From Morchella semilibera (taxonomy: Eukaryota; Ascomycota; Pezizomycetes; Pezizales; Morchellaceae): a stretch of 64,000 nucleotides of DNA. The position numbers and the translations under genes were made by a program. The notes beneath the pieces are model-generated. The model saw nothing but the letters and a program-made list of their open reading frames with translations. It had not been told where the DNA came from and searched no databases. Positions 11,756 to 22,793 of this stretch are shown piece after piece (position 1 is the stretch's first letter; each line of letters starts with the position of its first letter). The stretch lies in the NCBI GenBank assembly GCA_009192285.1, contig WBVU01000017.1, forward strand, positions 434,001 through 498,000, read 5' to 3'.

Positions 11756-12732
11756 TATCACGGCTCCGCCTCCCGTACTTCGCCTTCCGCCAAGGCGTCT
11801 TCGGAACAGGGTTGTTGAATAGTATCGGCCGATGTCGGAAGTAGAATGAGGGATTAGGAAGGAGTTCTAACGGGGCGGGGTCAGGTCAAGAACTTAGACT
11901 GAGTAGGTCCGGGGACGAGGGCGAAAACAGGGTCGGCTCAGGAGATACCCGAGGCGGGACAGGTTCAGATTCAGGTTCAGATTCGGGTTCGGGGACGAGG
12001 CAGGAGCAGAAGGGCCGGAGCCAAAGTAATATATTGCTAACAGAAAGAAGACGTTGCCTAGAGAGGCAGAAACATAGGAAAGAATACACGCTATATATAC
12101 AACTTCCCCGTCACACCGCTGACTCATAACCATAGAATCCCATAGAATCTACCCCACTCCCGTACCACCCATACTATTCCCAATACCCATACCTCTAGCC
12201 CGATACTACCCCATCCTTCCTAGCGCTTACATTCCATCACCCGAACTCCTTCCCAATCCATCATTCTACTTCCGACATCGACTGATACTATCCAACAACC
12301 CTGTTCCGGAGACGTCTTGGCGAAAGACGAGGTACAGAAGGCGGAGCCGTGATAGGAGTTCGGGTAATGGAATGTAAGCGCTAGGGAGGATGGGGTAGTA
12401 ACAGGATAGAATTGGGGATATCGGGAATAGTATGGGTGGTACGAAGATGTAAGAGTTTCTATGGGATTCTATGGCATGAGTCATCGGTGCGAGGGGATAG
12501 TTGGATATATAGTGTTTGTTCTTTCCTATGTTTTCTGCCTCTCTAGGCAACGTCTTCTTTCTGTTAGGAATATATTACTTTGGCTTCGGCCCTCCTGTTC
12601 TTGCCTCGTCCCCGAACCTGAACCTGAACCTGAACCCGCCTCGCCTCGGGTATCTCCTGAGCCGACCCTGTCCTTGCCCTACGTCCCTGGATTTACCCCG
12701 CTTAGCCCCTGACCCGACCCCGCCCCGTTAGA
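11756..12732 (+). mobile_element. GB solo LTR, TSD GCAAG, containing a second GB solo LTR
   Basis: TATCACGGC to CCGTTAGA, flanked by GCAAG at 11751-11755 and 12733-12737. The inner LTR (11866-12354) is inverted inside it. Confidence 0.9.
11866..12354 (-). mobile_element. GB solo LTR nested in a GB LTR, TSD GGAGT
   Basis: Minus orientation (TCTAACGG ... CCGTGATA), flanked by GGAGT at 11861-11865 and 12355-12359. Confidence 0.92.
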
Positions 12733-12836
12733 GCAAGGGAGATGTCTCAGGTTTTTGATTTTTTGAAGAGCGAATTGTTTAGAGCCCAGAAGATACCAGA
12801 AGAAATCGCCAATATGCACTGTACTCCAGCACCTTG
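12733..12836 (+). pseudogene. Integrase C-terminal remnant of element C, interrupted by element B
   Basis: It reads GDVSGF-type sequence corresponding to the A2 block REMSQVFDFLKSEMFRAQ and on to the TPAP block, where element B is inserted. The same frame resumes after B at 31581. Confidence 0.75.
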
Positions 12837-13063
12837 TATCACGGCTTCGTCTCCTGCCCCTCACCTCCCGCCAAGGCGTCTTCGGAACAGGGTTGTTGGA
12901 TAAGTATCGGGCGATGTCGGAAGTGGAATGAGGGATTAGGAAGGAGCTCGGGTAATGGAATGTAAGCACTAGGAAGGATTGGGAAGTAACGGATAGAATT
13001 GGGATTATTGGGAATAGTACGGGTGGTACGGGAGTGTAGGGGTTTCTATGAGATTCTACGGTA

Positions 13064-13099
13064 TGAGTCATCGGTGCGGGGAAATAGTTGTATTTATAG
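13064..13099 (+). promoter_or_regulatory. GB LTR core promoter: TGAGTCA site and TATA-like box
   Basis: A TGAGTCA heptamer (AP-1/Gcn4-type consensus TGASTCA) lies about 20 bp upstream of TATTTATAG. The same pair is at 31293-31299 and following in the 3' LTR. Confidence 0.5.
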
Positions 13100-13194
13100 T
13101 GTCTGTTCTTTCCTATATTTTTGCCTCTCTAGGCAACGTCTTCTTTCTGTTAGCAATATATTACTTTGGCTTCGGCCCTTCCGTCTCGCCCAGT

Positions 13195-13250
13195 CCCTGA
13201 ACCTGAACCTGAACCTGAACCTGAACCTGAACCCGAACCTGGATCTAAAC
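13195..13250 (+). repeat. CCTGAA hexamer repeat in GB LTR
   Basis: Eight or so near-perfect tandem CCTGAA units. The homologous tract occurs with different unit numbers and point changes in the other GB LTRs (about 11275, 12612, 31432 and 49972, and inverted at about 11960). Confidence 0.85.
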
Positions 13251-13380
13251 CTGTCCCGCCTTGGGTGTATTCTGAGCCAACCCCGTCCTGTTCGGTCCCT
13301 GCAGTTCATCCCGCCCCGTCCCTGAGTCTCTATCAGCCCCGTTAGACTACGTTGCCTCCCCCTTTGGCTCCCGATACACC

Positions 13381-14838
13381 ATGACTACTCAAACAGAATG
13401 GGTATTCCCCGCTGCTCTCGCCGAATTCCTACGGCAATTTGGCGTTGATGCTGTTCTTCTACACCGAAACCTGACTGCGATTTCGCAAATCCGGGACCGG
13501 GTCCTCATTGAGAGAAATCAAGCCCGCGCTGATTTGGCTCATATGACGGCCGAACGAGATCATGCTCTAAACGCAGCAGATGGTGCCCAAGATCTTGCTG
13601 CTCAAGTGGCTGACTTACAAACTCAGTTGACGGAAGTCTGTCAAATTAATGAGATTCTTCGTGGCCAGGTTGCCGCTCCCCCTCCTGTTTCGTCTGCTCC
13701 TCCTCTTAGACAAGTACATTTTGAGCCTCCTCCACCTCCGGCGGGCCCTCCTCCCGCTCCTCCTGTTGCTCCTCCGGTAGTTCCCCCGGTCGCTGCTGCC
13801 CCTCGGTCCGAGAAGGTCCCCGATCCGCCTAAGTTTGATGGCAAGAGGGAGGAGCTTCGTCCTTTTGTGACTCAACTTCGCCTGAAGATGCTCGCTAATC
13901 ACGATCGGTTTCCTGCTGCCCAAGCCCGCCTCGCCTATGCTATTAATTTTCTTTCCGGCCGAGCTCTTGCCCAGGTGATGCCCTTTGTTGTGGGGGGATG
14001 TATTGATCTCGAAGATATCGAAGCCCTGATTACTATCTTGGAAACCGCCTTCGGGGATCCTGATCGTATTGCTACCGCCGAACGAGAACTCGAACGCCTT
14101 ACTCAAGGAAGCCGAGACTTTTCCACCTACTTCGCTGAGTTTCAACACTTGGCTGCTGAGGTAAGGTGGAACGATGAAGCTAAAAAACATGCATTAACTC
14201 AAGGGCTCTCTCGTGAGCTCCGTTCCGCCATGATTCACCACGATGTCCCTGCCGCCACTTCTGAATACGTTCTCCTGCTCCAAAAGTTGGATAATAGACT
14301 CCGAGATGCTCGTGCCAGAGATCGCTCCTCCCCCTTTGTCGCTCGTCAGTCTTTTGCTTCCTCTGCTTCTGCTCGTACTCCTGCTCCTGCTGCTGCTTCG
14401 GCTTCTGCTGCTTCTGCCCCTCACCCCTCTTATTCCCCAGGTGGTGCGGTGCCAATGGACCTCTCTGGTGCCCGCCGTCCTCAACGACGTGGCCCTATTA
14501 CCCCTGCTGAACGCGCCCGTCGTGCCGCTCAAGGACTCTGCATGTATTGCGGAGGTCCTGGGCATTTTGCTGCTGAATGTTCTGCTCGTCCTGTTGCTCG
14601 TCCTGCTCGTGTTGCTGCTACTTCTGAGGTCGGTGTACTTCCTGTTATGTCTGGGGCCGGCACGCCCCCTGTTGTTAACCAAGCCTCTCGTCCTTCTTCT
14701 TCTCCTGGTTATGTTTTTGGGTTTCCTTTTGGTGCTTCTTCTTCTTCTTCTGGCTCTGGATCGTTGGGGTTGGGTTCTCCTGGTTCGATGTCGGCGACTA
14801 CCCCGGATCAGTCGGGTTTTCACGAGGACCTGTCTTAG
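13381..14838 (+). CDS. Gag polyprotein of element B
   Basis: A 485-codon intact frame beginning caccATGACT, 34 bp after the 5' LTR. The N-terminal part is helical and coiled-coil-like (about residues 30-95), followed by a Pro-rich linker (about 100-140) and a retrotransposon gag/capsid region (about 145-300, with FDGKREELRPFVTQLRL and FGDPDRIATAERELERL). A CCHC zinc knuckle at about 387-400 (CX2CX4HX4C) binds RNA. Gag forms the virus-like particle shell. The gene ends at TAG 14836-14838. Just upstream, the heptamer GGGTTTT (14814-14820) sits in the correct phase for -1 frameshifting into the protease frame, which is open across the stop. Confidence 0.92.
   Translation: MTTQTEWVFPAALAEFLRQFGVDAVLLHRNLTAISQIRDRVLIERNQARADLAHMTAERDHALNAADGAQDLAAQVADLQTQLTEVCQINEILRGQVAAPPPVSSAPPLRQVHFEPPPPPAGPPPAPPVAPPVVPPVAAAPRSEKVPDPPKFDGKREELRPFVTQLRLKMLANHDRFPAAQARLAYAINFLSGRALAQVMPFVVGGCIDLEDIEALITILETAFGDPDRIATAERELERLTQGSRDFSTYFAEFQHLAAEVRWNDEAKKHALTQGLSRELRSAMIHHDVPAATSEYVLLLQKLDNRLRDARARDRSSPFVARQSFASSASARTPAPAAASASAASAPHPSYSPGGAVPMDLSGARRPQRRGPITPAERARRAAQGLCMYCGGPGHFAAECSARPVARPARVAATSEVGVLPVMSGAGTPPVVNQASRPSSSPGYVFGFPFGASSSSSGSGSLGLGSPGSMSATTPDQSGFHEDLS
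14814..14820 (+). promoter_or_regulatory. Candidate -1 ribosomal frameshift heptamer (GGGTTTT)
   Basis: In gag phase the bases read G_GGT_TTT, which fits the X_XXY_YYZ rule. Slippage by -1 leads into GPVLGGLGQVPP and on into protease, bypassing the gag TAG at 14836. No downstream pseudoknot was assessed. Confidence 0.55.
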
Positions 14839-15118
14839 GTGGCTTAGGCCAGGTCCCTCCTCTTTCTTTGTCTGCTTCTGCTGCTTCTGGTGTCTCTGGT
14901 GAGAAGGTTTCGGATAACGATCATCTTGTTGTTTCATGTATCGTATCTGATGAGAATAAAACTGTTAAAACCTACTCACTTGTTGACACCGGGGCTTCCG
15001 GATTGGCATTCATTGATGAATCATTTGTACGCCACAAGGAAATTCCCACTACTCTTCTCCCCAACCCCCGTGCTCTTCATGTTATCGATGGAAGAGAAAT
15101 CTCCTCTGGTAGCATTAC
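14815..15118 (+). pseudogene. Element B protease, N-terminal part (interrupted by A1)
   Basis: The -1 frame reads through a Gly/Pro linker into NDHLVVSCIVS and the aspartic protease active site LVDTGASG (about 14980-15000). It is cut after ISSGSIT by A1 (TSD ATTAC 15114-15118) and continues at 21503 with HIAHFSLRIQGHIEK. Confidence 0.9.
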
Positions 15119-15898
15119 TGTGACGGAGTAGCCCGACGCAAAGAAGAAGATGACAATGATAACGCAGAGGGACTCGAGGAGCACAGTGTACTCGACGAGG
15201 GGGCCGATGAAGACAGGGACAACGCCAGGCAGGCACAAGCACAGGCACCGGCGAAGACAAAGGCAAGGGCAAGAGCAAGGGCACAAGAGCACAGAGCAGA
15301 GAAAGTGAGGACCGAAGGGACCTCAACGAGAACGATGAGGGATACTATGAGTTTCCTCTTGTCAGAGGATCGAGTCTTTTGGTACGAGAGACTATGGCTT
15401 TAGAAATAGGAGTAGATTCCTATGTACCGAGATAACAGGAAGACGAGACAGAGAGAAAAGAAAGAAAGAACTAAGGAAAACATCTACATCAGCAAGACCT
15501 CATTTGTCTCCTGATGTCTCCTGAGCCTCAGGAGACTCAAAAAATGTCCAGGGATCTCAGGAGAGTCTCAGGAGACCCGGGAGACTGTTGGGAGACTCCA
15601 GTAACAAGTTGAGCTTGCTGATGTATCCCCGCTATTTAACATACCTCCTCCACCAGTCCGCCAAGACTACATATCATCATCCACAGAATCCCATAGAAAC
15701 CCGTCGCTACCACACCTCGTAATCCTCCCCACCATCTCCGCTATTTACATTACCAATCCATCACGCCACCGAACCTCCTAGAAACCTATGACGACACCCT
15801 CCACCTCGCATTCCCCGCTCTCGCTTAACATTTCCCCAACAACCACAACCGTACACTGCCCACCGAACTGTCGGGACAGATGCCAAGACGCCGGGACA
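15119..15898 (-). mobile_element. 3' LTR of A1, carrying a 137-bp element
   Basis: It begins (plus strand) TGTGACGGAGTAGCCC and ends CGCCGGGACA. The 139-bp excess over its partner LTR is exactly the small element plus its 2-bp duplication. Confidence 0.95.
15487..15623 (-). mobile_element. 137-bp CATCAGCAA element, TA duplication, with empty site in partner LTR
   Basis: TA at 15485-15486 and 15624-15625. The partner LTR at about 21218-21228 reads ACATCTATCCCCGC with no insertion, so this copy arrived after A1 integrated. Confidence 0.97.
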
Positions 15899-15919
15899 GA
15901 TCAGGTCCCCTCCAAGGGC

Positions 15920-18900
15920 CTAGCTCCTGATAGGCCGAGGTTTCGAAGGATATTGGTTGTGAAATATTTTTCTAATATCAGGACTATGCTCTAAATCGCT
16001 CGAAGGTTGCCAGGACGGTTCTTCATATCCAACATATCTAACCAAGTACTCCACCCGTCGCCCCCTCTTCCGCGAATCCAATATTTCCGCTACCTCCCAT
16101 TCGGTCTCTCCTTCAACTTCCACCGGTGGAGGCGGTTCAACGATTTGTCCAGGAACTGGATCTCCAACTGTCGGCGATAATAATGAAACATGGAATACCG
16201 GGTGTATCTTCATAGAGGCTGGTAGTTCCAGTTCATAGGCATAACAACTCACGATTCGTTTGACCAGGTAGGGACCGATTTGTTTCCAATCAAGTTTCTT
16301 CGACGGTCGCTTGGTGTCGATATTCTTGGTGGAAAGCCAGACAGAATCGCCAACTGTATATCGAGGTGCTGGGGTGCGGTGTAAGTTGGCCATTTCCTCC
16401 TGTATCTTCTGTGCCCTAAACATCTCGCTTTTCAGAAAATCAAACACTTGAAACATCTCTCGTGCCAACCCATTAGCCTGGTCCGCATTCACTGTCTGCC
16501 CGTGCTGTAAGGGTCTGAATGTCATCCTCGGGTGTCTCCCATAATTAGCCTGAAAGGGGGACATATTAGTAGTTTCGGAAATGTGATTATTGGTAGCAAA
16601 TTCAGCCAGAGGTAAAAAATCCACCCAGTTATCCTGTTGATATGATACATAACTACGGAGGTACTGTTCCATAATCGCATTGGTCCTTCTGTTTGTCCAT
16701 CGGTTTGAGGATGAAATGCTGTGGAATAACGAGGGGCAATCTCCAGCCGTTCGCAGAGAACTTTCCAAAATTCAGCAGTAAACTGTGTCCCTCGATCGGA
16801 AACAATAGTCTCGGGCAACCCATGTAACTTCCATACCTGCTCCAGGTATAGACGAGACAGATCCCTGGCGTTAACATTCTCCGTCGTGGGAATCAAATGC
16901 TTCATCTTTGTCAACCGATCCACCACTACTAGAATGGCATTAAACCCACGACTTTCCGGAAGTCCCGTTACAAAATCCATCGTGACATCTGTCCAAGGTC
17001 CTTTGGGTACCGACAAGGGGCGCAGAACTCCTTGTAAAGGATTATGGTTCGTCTTACTTCGTCGACAGGTATGGCAATTCTGAACATAGCGGTCTGTATA
17101 TTTCCGCATAGTCGGCCAATAATACTCCCGGCTAAGAAGTTCCAGAGTCTTTGATCGTCCAGGATGTCCAGCCGAAGGTTTATCGTGATACTCTCGTAAC
17201 AGATAGAGTTTGAGTTCGTCAAAGTCAGGGACGTAAAGGGTATTCCGATAAAGCAATAACCCCTCCTCATTTTCCTTGCACTCGCCCAACGAAATCTCTT
17301 TCGATTGTCGAACGCCGTCCCGAAGCATGGACAAAACTTTATTCGGAAAGCTATCGCACTGGTAAGCTTTATTAAATAAATCAAGTACAGGAGACGCTCC
17401 TTCAGCGGGTTCATTTGACAAAGAACCCGCTAACAAACCTATCTTTGCATCTAAATTCTCCTTCTTCAATACCACTCGACTTTGTTGCTCCAATCTCTCA
17501 TCCCCTTCCTTCGGTAAATCCTTAGACCTCCTAGTCAGAATATCCACCTTCCTTCCCTGCTTCCCAGGCCTATATTGAATAATAAAATTAAATCGAGACA
17601 AGAACTCCGCCCAACGAGTTTGGCGCCGATTCAGCAATTTAGTTGACATAAAATATTCCAGATTGCGATGATCTGTGAGCACTTTTACTTGGAATTGAGC
17701 TGTCTCCAGATGAGGTCTCCATTCTTCAAAACAACGAATAATAGCCAGCAACTCTTTGTCATAAATCTCGTAGTTGCATTCCGCAGGCGAATGTATCTTG
17801 GAAAAGAAGGCAACTGGGTGAAGTATTCCTTCGTCATCGCGTTGTGATAATATCCCTGCCGACACATAGTCTGACGCATCGGTTTCCACAATAAATTGAT
17901 TCTCGGGATCAGGATGCATCAATATGGGCGCGGTGGTAAAAGCAGTCTTGAGTCTCTGAAAGGCTTGTTCAACTTTTTGGGTCCACTCAAATCGTACATG
18001 CTTTTTTGTTAGAGTAGTCAATGGCCGAGCCACTCGGGAATAGGCATAGATAAAACGTCGATAGAAATTGGCAAACCCAAGAAATTCCTGAACCTCCTTC
18101 ACTGTCTTGGGCGCTTCCCAGTCCACAATTGTCTGTACCTTAGCAGGATCCATCTTCATTCCTCCAGGGGTCAAGATCATGCCCAAATATTTTGTCTCTT
18201 GTACACTGAATTCGCATTTCTCTGGTTTTAGATGGACCTCATTAGCTTCCAAGGCTTCCAGTACTTGTTGCACATCCTGTTGGTGTTGTTCCAAGGTTTC
18301 CGAATAAATGAGAATATCATCCAGATAAGCAGTAGCGCAACGATCCAGAAAGGGGCGAAGAATATCGTTAATCCAACGTTGAAAGGTAGCAGGAGCGTTA
18401 GTTAGACCAAAAGGCATCACCAAATATTCCCAATGTCCATAGCGTGTTCGAAAAGCCGTTTTCCACTCGTCCCTTTCTTTAATCCTAATCTGATTATATC
18501 CCCATCGTAGGTCCAGCTTGGTAAAATAATTAGCGCGGGCTAAATTGGCCATCGTCTCTGGGGTAAGGGGAAGAGGGTATCGATCCTTGACCGTAATAGC
18601 ATTTAGCTTTCGATAATCGACACACAAGCGTAAGGAACCATCAGCCTTTTTAAACAAATAGCACCGGGGCGCCGGCTGGAGAATTACTAGATCTAAGAAA
18701 TCCTTTCTGCAAATTATCGGCCAAATAGTCCCTCAACGCCTTCAACTCTTCCTGTGACATACTATACATGGGACCAAAGGGTGGTACTGTTCCTTCCTGA
18801 AGTTTGATCTCATGGTCATAGGGACGATGTGGTGGTAATCTAGAAGCATTGGTCTCATCGAACAGCTGTCGGAACCGCTGATAATCAATTGGAATCATTC

Positions 18901-19560
18901 CATCAGGGTTGGCAGGCATCTCCAATACTTTGTTGATAGCATAGAGGGTAGTCGAATAAATTTGCACAGTAGGGTCTTGCGAAAGTTTCTTAAACGATCG
19001 AGGAGTAATTGCCGAAATATTTGTAACAGGCCTTTCGGGTGGTGAAGTTGAAATTCCTCGAGCAACAACAGGTTTGTGGTTGGCTATGCAATGTTCAAGA
19101 CACACTGATGACTGGAAGCGAATCTCATTCCTTCCACTATCAATCAAAACTCCATGCTTCCTCAGCCAAGGGATTCCCATCACAATCGGATAATGTCCCA
19201 ACTTTGTAACAAAGAAAGGACACTCCTCCACATGTCCATTAATTTCCAATTCCAACGTCACCTTCCTGGTCACCTTCCCAGACTCGATAGGCCTTCCATC
19301 AATCACATCAATCTCCCTCTCAGTCCATAAATTTTTCATCTTTAATTCATGGCGGCGCACAAAGTCTTCATCAATAAATGCATATCCCGACGCTCCAGTA
19401 TCAATCAAGGCATAAGTGGGTACAATAGATTTTTTATTTTGTGAAATAGAACACACTACAATCAGTTGATTCCCATCCATCTCCCCTTCTGATACTGAAA
19501 ACGTTGAAATAGACACCTGAGAGAAAACCTTTGGAGGTCCCTGGGCTATGCCGCCTAGGC
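15920..19560 (-). pseudogene. Pol polyprotein of A1 (PR-RT-RNase H-IN-chromodomain), broken by two frameshifts
   Basis: From right to left: protease (LIDTGASG), RT ([19 protein letters not shown]), RNase H ([31 protein letters not shown]), integrase (CHTC zinc motif, MDFVTGLP, VSDRGTQF, TNAIMEQYL for the D,D,E triad), the GPY module (WKQIGPYLVKR) and a chromodomain (EWEVAEILDS ... YLVRYVGYEEPSWQP). Three overlapping open pieces (19516-18650, 18657-16522, 16768-15920) are offset by one base at T-run and A-run positions (about 18655 and 16690). A2 has the other allele at each site, so the lesions are copy-specific. Upstream the frame continues towards the gag end, as in A2. Confidence 0.92.
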
Positions 19561-20795
19561 CAGGGACAAATCTTTTAACTCCTCCTCGTCCGACAATACC
19601 TCCTCTTCCTTTTCCTTCTTTTCCTTTCTTGCTTCCAACAACGCTCCCCTCATCCTAGGTGCTGCCCTTCCCGAGGGCGAAAGCTTACAGTCTCTGACCA
19701 AATGTCCAACCCCCCGCAGTAATAGCAACGATTCTCCACACGACGTGCCTCCCTTTCTCTGGGATCCGGGCGACGATAACTATTAGACAAATCCATGGGA
19801 ACCGCTCCCACAGGAGTATAAGAAGGGTGGGCCGCTGGCGCAGCATTCTTCGGTGGTGGTTGGGGTGATCCTCGTACGACTGAAGATGTTGCTGGTGCAA
19901 CGGGGGGACGAGGAGCAAAGGGACGCGGAGCAGGAGTACTTGGAATCTGAAAACGAAATCTCCCCATCCTGGCCTGTAGCGCCCGTTGCTTATTATCAAG
20001 ACGTTGAAGAAGCAGCCCGCAGTCCTTAATCGTAGTTGGTGTTTCATTCTGAATCATCAGGGCCATTAGGTCCTGGTTAAGTCCTTCCAACAAACATTCA
20101 ATCTTAGCCGTTTCGTTGAACTCAGAGTCGGCAGCATATCGCTGAAACTCTGCAAAGTACTCAGAAAAGGTGCATTGGCGCTGCCTGATCTCCCTCAGAT
20201 TTCGAGCAGCAGTGGCGGCGCGGTCCGGATCCCCAAAAGCATTATCCAAAATTTCAAAAAACTCCGCCATGGAGTCAAGAGCGATTCCTTCATCCGTAAT
20301 ATAAACTAAAAATTGATCCGCCGCCGGTCCCTCCAACCTAGAAATGGAATACGCAAGTTGTTGTGCCGAGGTAGGAAATCGATCAAGGTTGGCCGTAAGC
20401 TTAATTTGTAGTTGCCTCTGAAAGGTCCGAAGAGTCTTGCGGTCGCCCCGGTATTTCTCCGGGTCGGGAAGTTTCTCTGACTTGGAGGGCTTGGTTAAGT
20501 CATCGTGGATCTCCTCTAAACCTCCTTTGACTCCTTCTTGCAACTTCTTGATTTTAGCCCGTAGTCCCTGGATTTCTTTGTGGAACTCGGCCCGGCCTTG
20601 TTCGGTTTCGGAGTGATGCGTGGTGATATCGACCGCATATTGCTGGACCCCTCCGTGCGCTCTTTGCAGGAGGGCATACGCTTGCTTCGCTTCGTCTGTT
20701 GCGGCGGGGTCCACTTCAGGGTGAGCGACAAAGAACCCTTCGAGATCCGTATGGAGCTTTTGATAATCAAATGCATTGGTAGCTGGGGAGGTCAT
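19561..20795 (-). pseudogene. Gag of A1, frameshifted in the zinc knuckle
   Basis: It starts at ATG 20795 with MTSPATNAFDYQKLH, near-identical to A2 gag: coiled coil, capsid (EKYRGDRKTLRTFQRQLQ; FGDPDRAATAARNL) and a CCHC knuckle. A G-run in the knuckle is one base shorter than in A2 (about 19717), so the open frame ends at 19650 instead of near 19561. Confidence 0.9.
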
Positions 20796-20856
20796 GATGA
20801 GCTATGGTGCGAGAAACTCGAACTGTGCCAGTCGAGTGAGGATGGTCTCGTCTTAG

Positions 20857-21497
20857 TGTGACGGAGTAGCCCGACGCAAAGAAGAAGATGACAATGATAA
20901 CGCAGAGGGACTCGAGGAGCACAGTGTACTCGACGAGGGGGCCGATGAAGACAGGGACAACGCCAGGCAGGCACAAGCATAGGCACCGGCGAAGACAAAG
21001 GCAAGGGCAAGAGCAAGGGCACAAGAGCACAGAGCAGAGAAAGTGAGGACCGAAGGGACCTCAACGACAACGATGAGGGATACTATGAGTTTCCTCTTGT
21101 CAGAGGATCGAGTCTTTTGGTACGAGAGACTATGGCTTTAGAAATAGGAGTAGATTCCTATGTACCGAGATAACAGGAAGACGAGACAGAGAGAAAAGAA
21201 AGAAAGAACTAAGGAAAACATCTATCCCCGCTATTTAACATACCTCCTCCACCAGTCCGCCAAGACTACATATCATCATCCACAGAATCCCATAGAAACC
21301 CGTCGCTACCACACCTCGTAATCCTCCCCACCATCTCCGCTATTTACATTACCAATCCATCACGCCACCGAACCTCCTAGAAACCTATGACGACACCCTC
21401 CACCTCGCATTCCCCGCTCTCGCTTAACATTTCCCCAACAACCACAACCGTACACTGCCCACCGAACTGTCGGGACAGATGCCAAGACGCCGGGACA
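20857..21497 (-). mobile_element. 5' LTR of A1
   Basis: 641 bp, TGTGACGG ... CCGGGACA on the plus strand. It provides the empty site for the 137-bp element present in the other LTR. Confidence 0.95.
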
Positions 21498-22793
21498 ATT
21501 ACTCATATTGCCCATTTTTCTCTTCGCATCCAAGGTCATATTGAAAAAATTTCCGCCTATGTTACTCGTCTAGGACATTATCCGTTGGTGTTGGGAATCC
21601 CCTGGTTGCGCCGACATAATGTTGCTATTAATTTTGCCGATAACTCGTTGACCTTCGGGTCCCCTCGCTGTCTCCAACGTTGCAATGATAATCGAGTCTC
21701 CGTTTATGTTAAGGGAATTACTTCGCCACTACCCGCCAAACACGATTTCGAGATTGTTAGTGCTGCTACCTTTGCCGAGACCACCCAGGGACTGACCGTC
21801 TATGCTCTGTTCCTTGGTGGTTCCACGGAATCGATACCCCCGGAAATTGCAACTTTGGTTCCTCCCGAACATCATCACTTTTGGCAACGGTTTGGAAAGG
21901 AAGGTCCCCAGAAGCTGCCCCCGCATCGTCCTTATGATATTCGGATTAATCTTCATGAGGGAAAAGAACCTCCCTTCGGTCCTGTATACAGTATGTCTCG
22001 AGACGAAATGGCGGCATTGATCGAGTACATTGACGATATGTTGAAGAAAGGCTTTATTGAGTCTAGCTCTTCTCCCGCCGGATCTCCCGTGTTGTTTGTG
22101 AAAAAGCCTGGGGGCGGGCTTCGATTTTGTGTGCACTATCGAGGCCTGAATGCTATTACCGTTAAGAATCGTTATCCGCTGCCACTACCCAAGGAAACGT
22201 TCAATCAACTCTGTAAGGCCAAGTGGTATACTAAGTTGGATTTGAAAAATGCCTATAACCTGGTCCGGGTTGCAGCTGGGGATGAGTGGAAAACCGCGTT
22301 TCGTACCCGAGTTGGTCACTTTCAGTATAAAGTGATGCCCTTCGGATTGACTAATGCTCCTGCCGTTTTTCAACATTTTATTAACAATACTCTTCGTCCT
22401 TTCCTGGATCGCTTCTGCACGGCCTATCTTGATGATCTCTTGATCTATAGTGAGGATCTGGAATGACACCGCGATCATGTTAATCAAGTTCTGCAAGCAC
22501 TTACCAATGCCGATCTTTATTGTTCCCCCGAGAAATGCGAGTTTCAAGTCAAAGAGGTTAAATATCTGGGCATGATTGTTACTACCGAAGGTCTTAAGCT
22601 TGATCCCAAGAAAATTGAGACTATTGTGAAATGGGCCCGTCCTCTGAATGTCAGAGATATACAGGTATTTAACGGTTGGGCAAATTTTTATCGACGTTTC
22701 ATCAAGAACTATTCAGGAATTGTTCGCCCTCTTACGACGCTTACTAAGGGAAGTGTGCCGTTTATATGGTCTCCGGATTGTGAAGCGGCGTTC
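21498..22793 (+). pseudogene. Element B protease end and RT, interrupted by A2
   Basis: It resumes protease (RLGHYPLVLGIPWLRRHNV), then RT: FGPVYSMSRDEMAAL, FCVHYRGLNAITVKNRYPLP, FGLTNAPAVFQ and the catalytic YLDD at about 22428. A TGA at 22464-22466 stands where related RTs have Arg or Gln (CGA to TGA would explain it). After WSPDCEAAF the frame is cut by A2 (TSD CGTTC 22789-22793). Confidence 0.9.

Larger units (their letters stand above)
12837..13346 (+). mobile_element. 5' LTR of element B
   Basis: TATCACGG ... CCGTTAGA, 510 bp, close to the 3' LTR at 31066-31575 with a handful of substitutions. The promoter module (TGAGTCA at 13064-13070, TATTTATA at 13091-13098) is followed by a CT-rich tract. 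Confidence 0.93.
15119..21497 (-). mobile_element. Element A1: GA Ty3/gypsy chromovirus, TSD ATTAC
   Basis: Minus-strand element flanked by ATTAC at 15114-15118 and 21498-21502. The 5' LTR is 20857-21497 (641 bp) and the 3' LTR 15119-15898 (641 bp plus a 139-bp small-element insertion). Internal order on the minus strand: gag, protease, RT, RNase H, integrase, chromodomain. The LTRs are nearly identical apart from the insertion, so the element is young. Single-base homopolymer indels break gag and pol. Confidence 0.95.

Noticed and set aside
14194-14937. 247-codon minus-strand and 219-codon plus-strand (14243-14902) open frames over element B gag
   Set aside because: Both are Arg/Ser-rich or Leu-rich shadows of the GC-biased gag coding frame, which has clear capsid and zinc-knuckle motifs.
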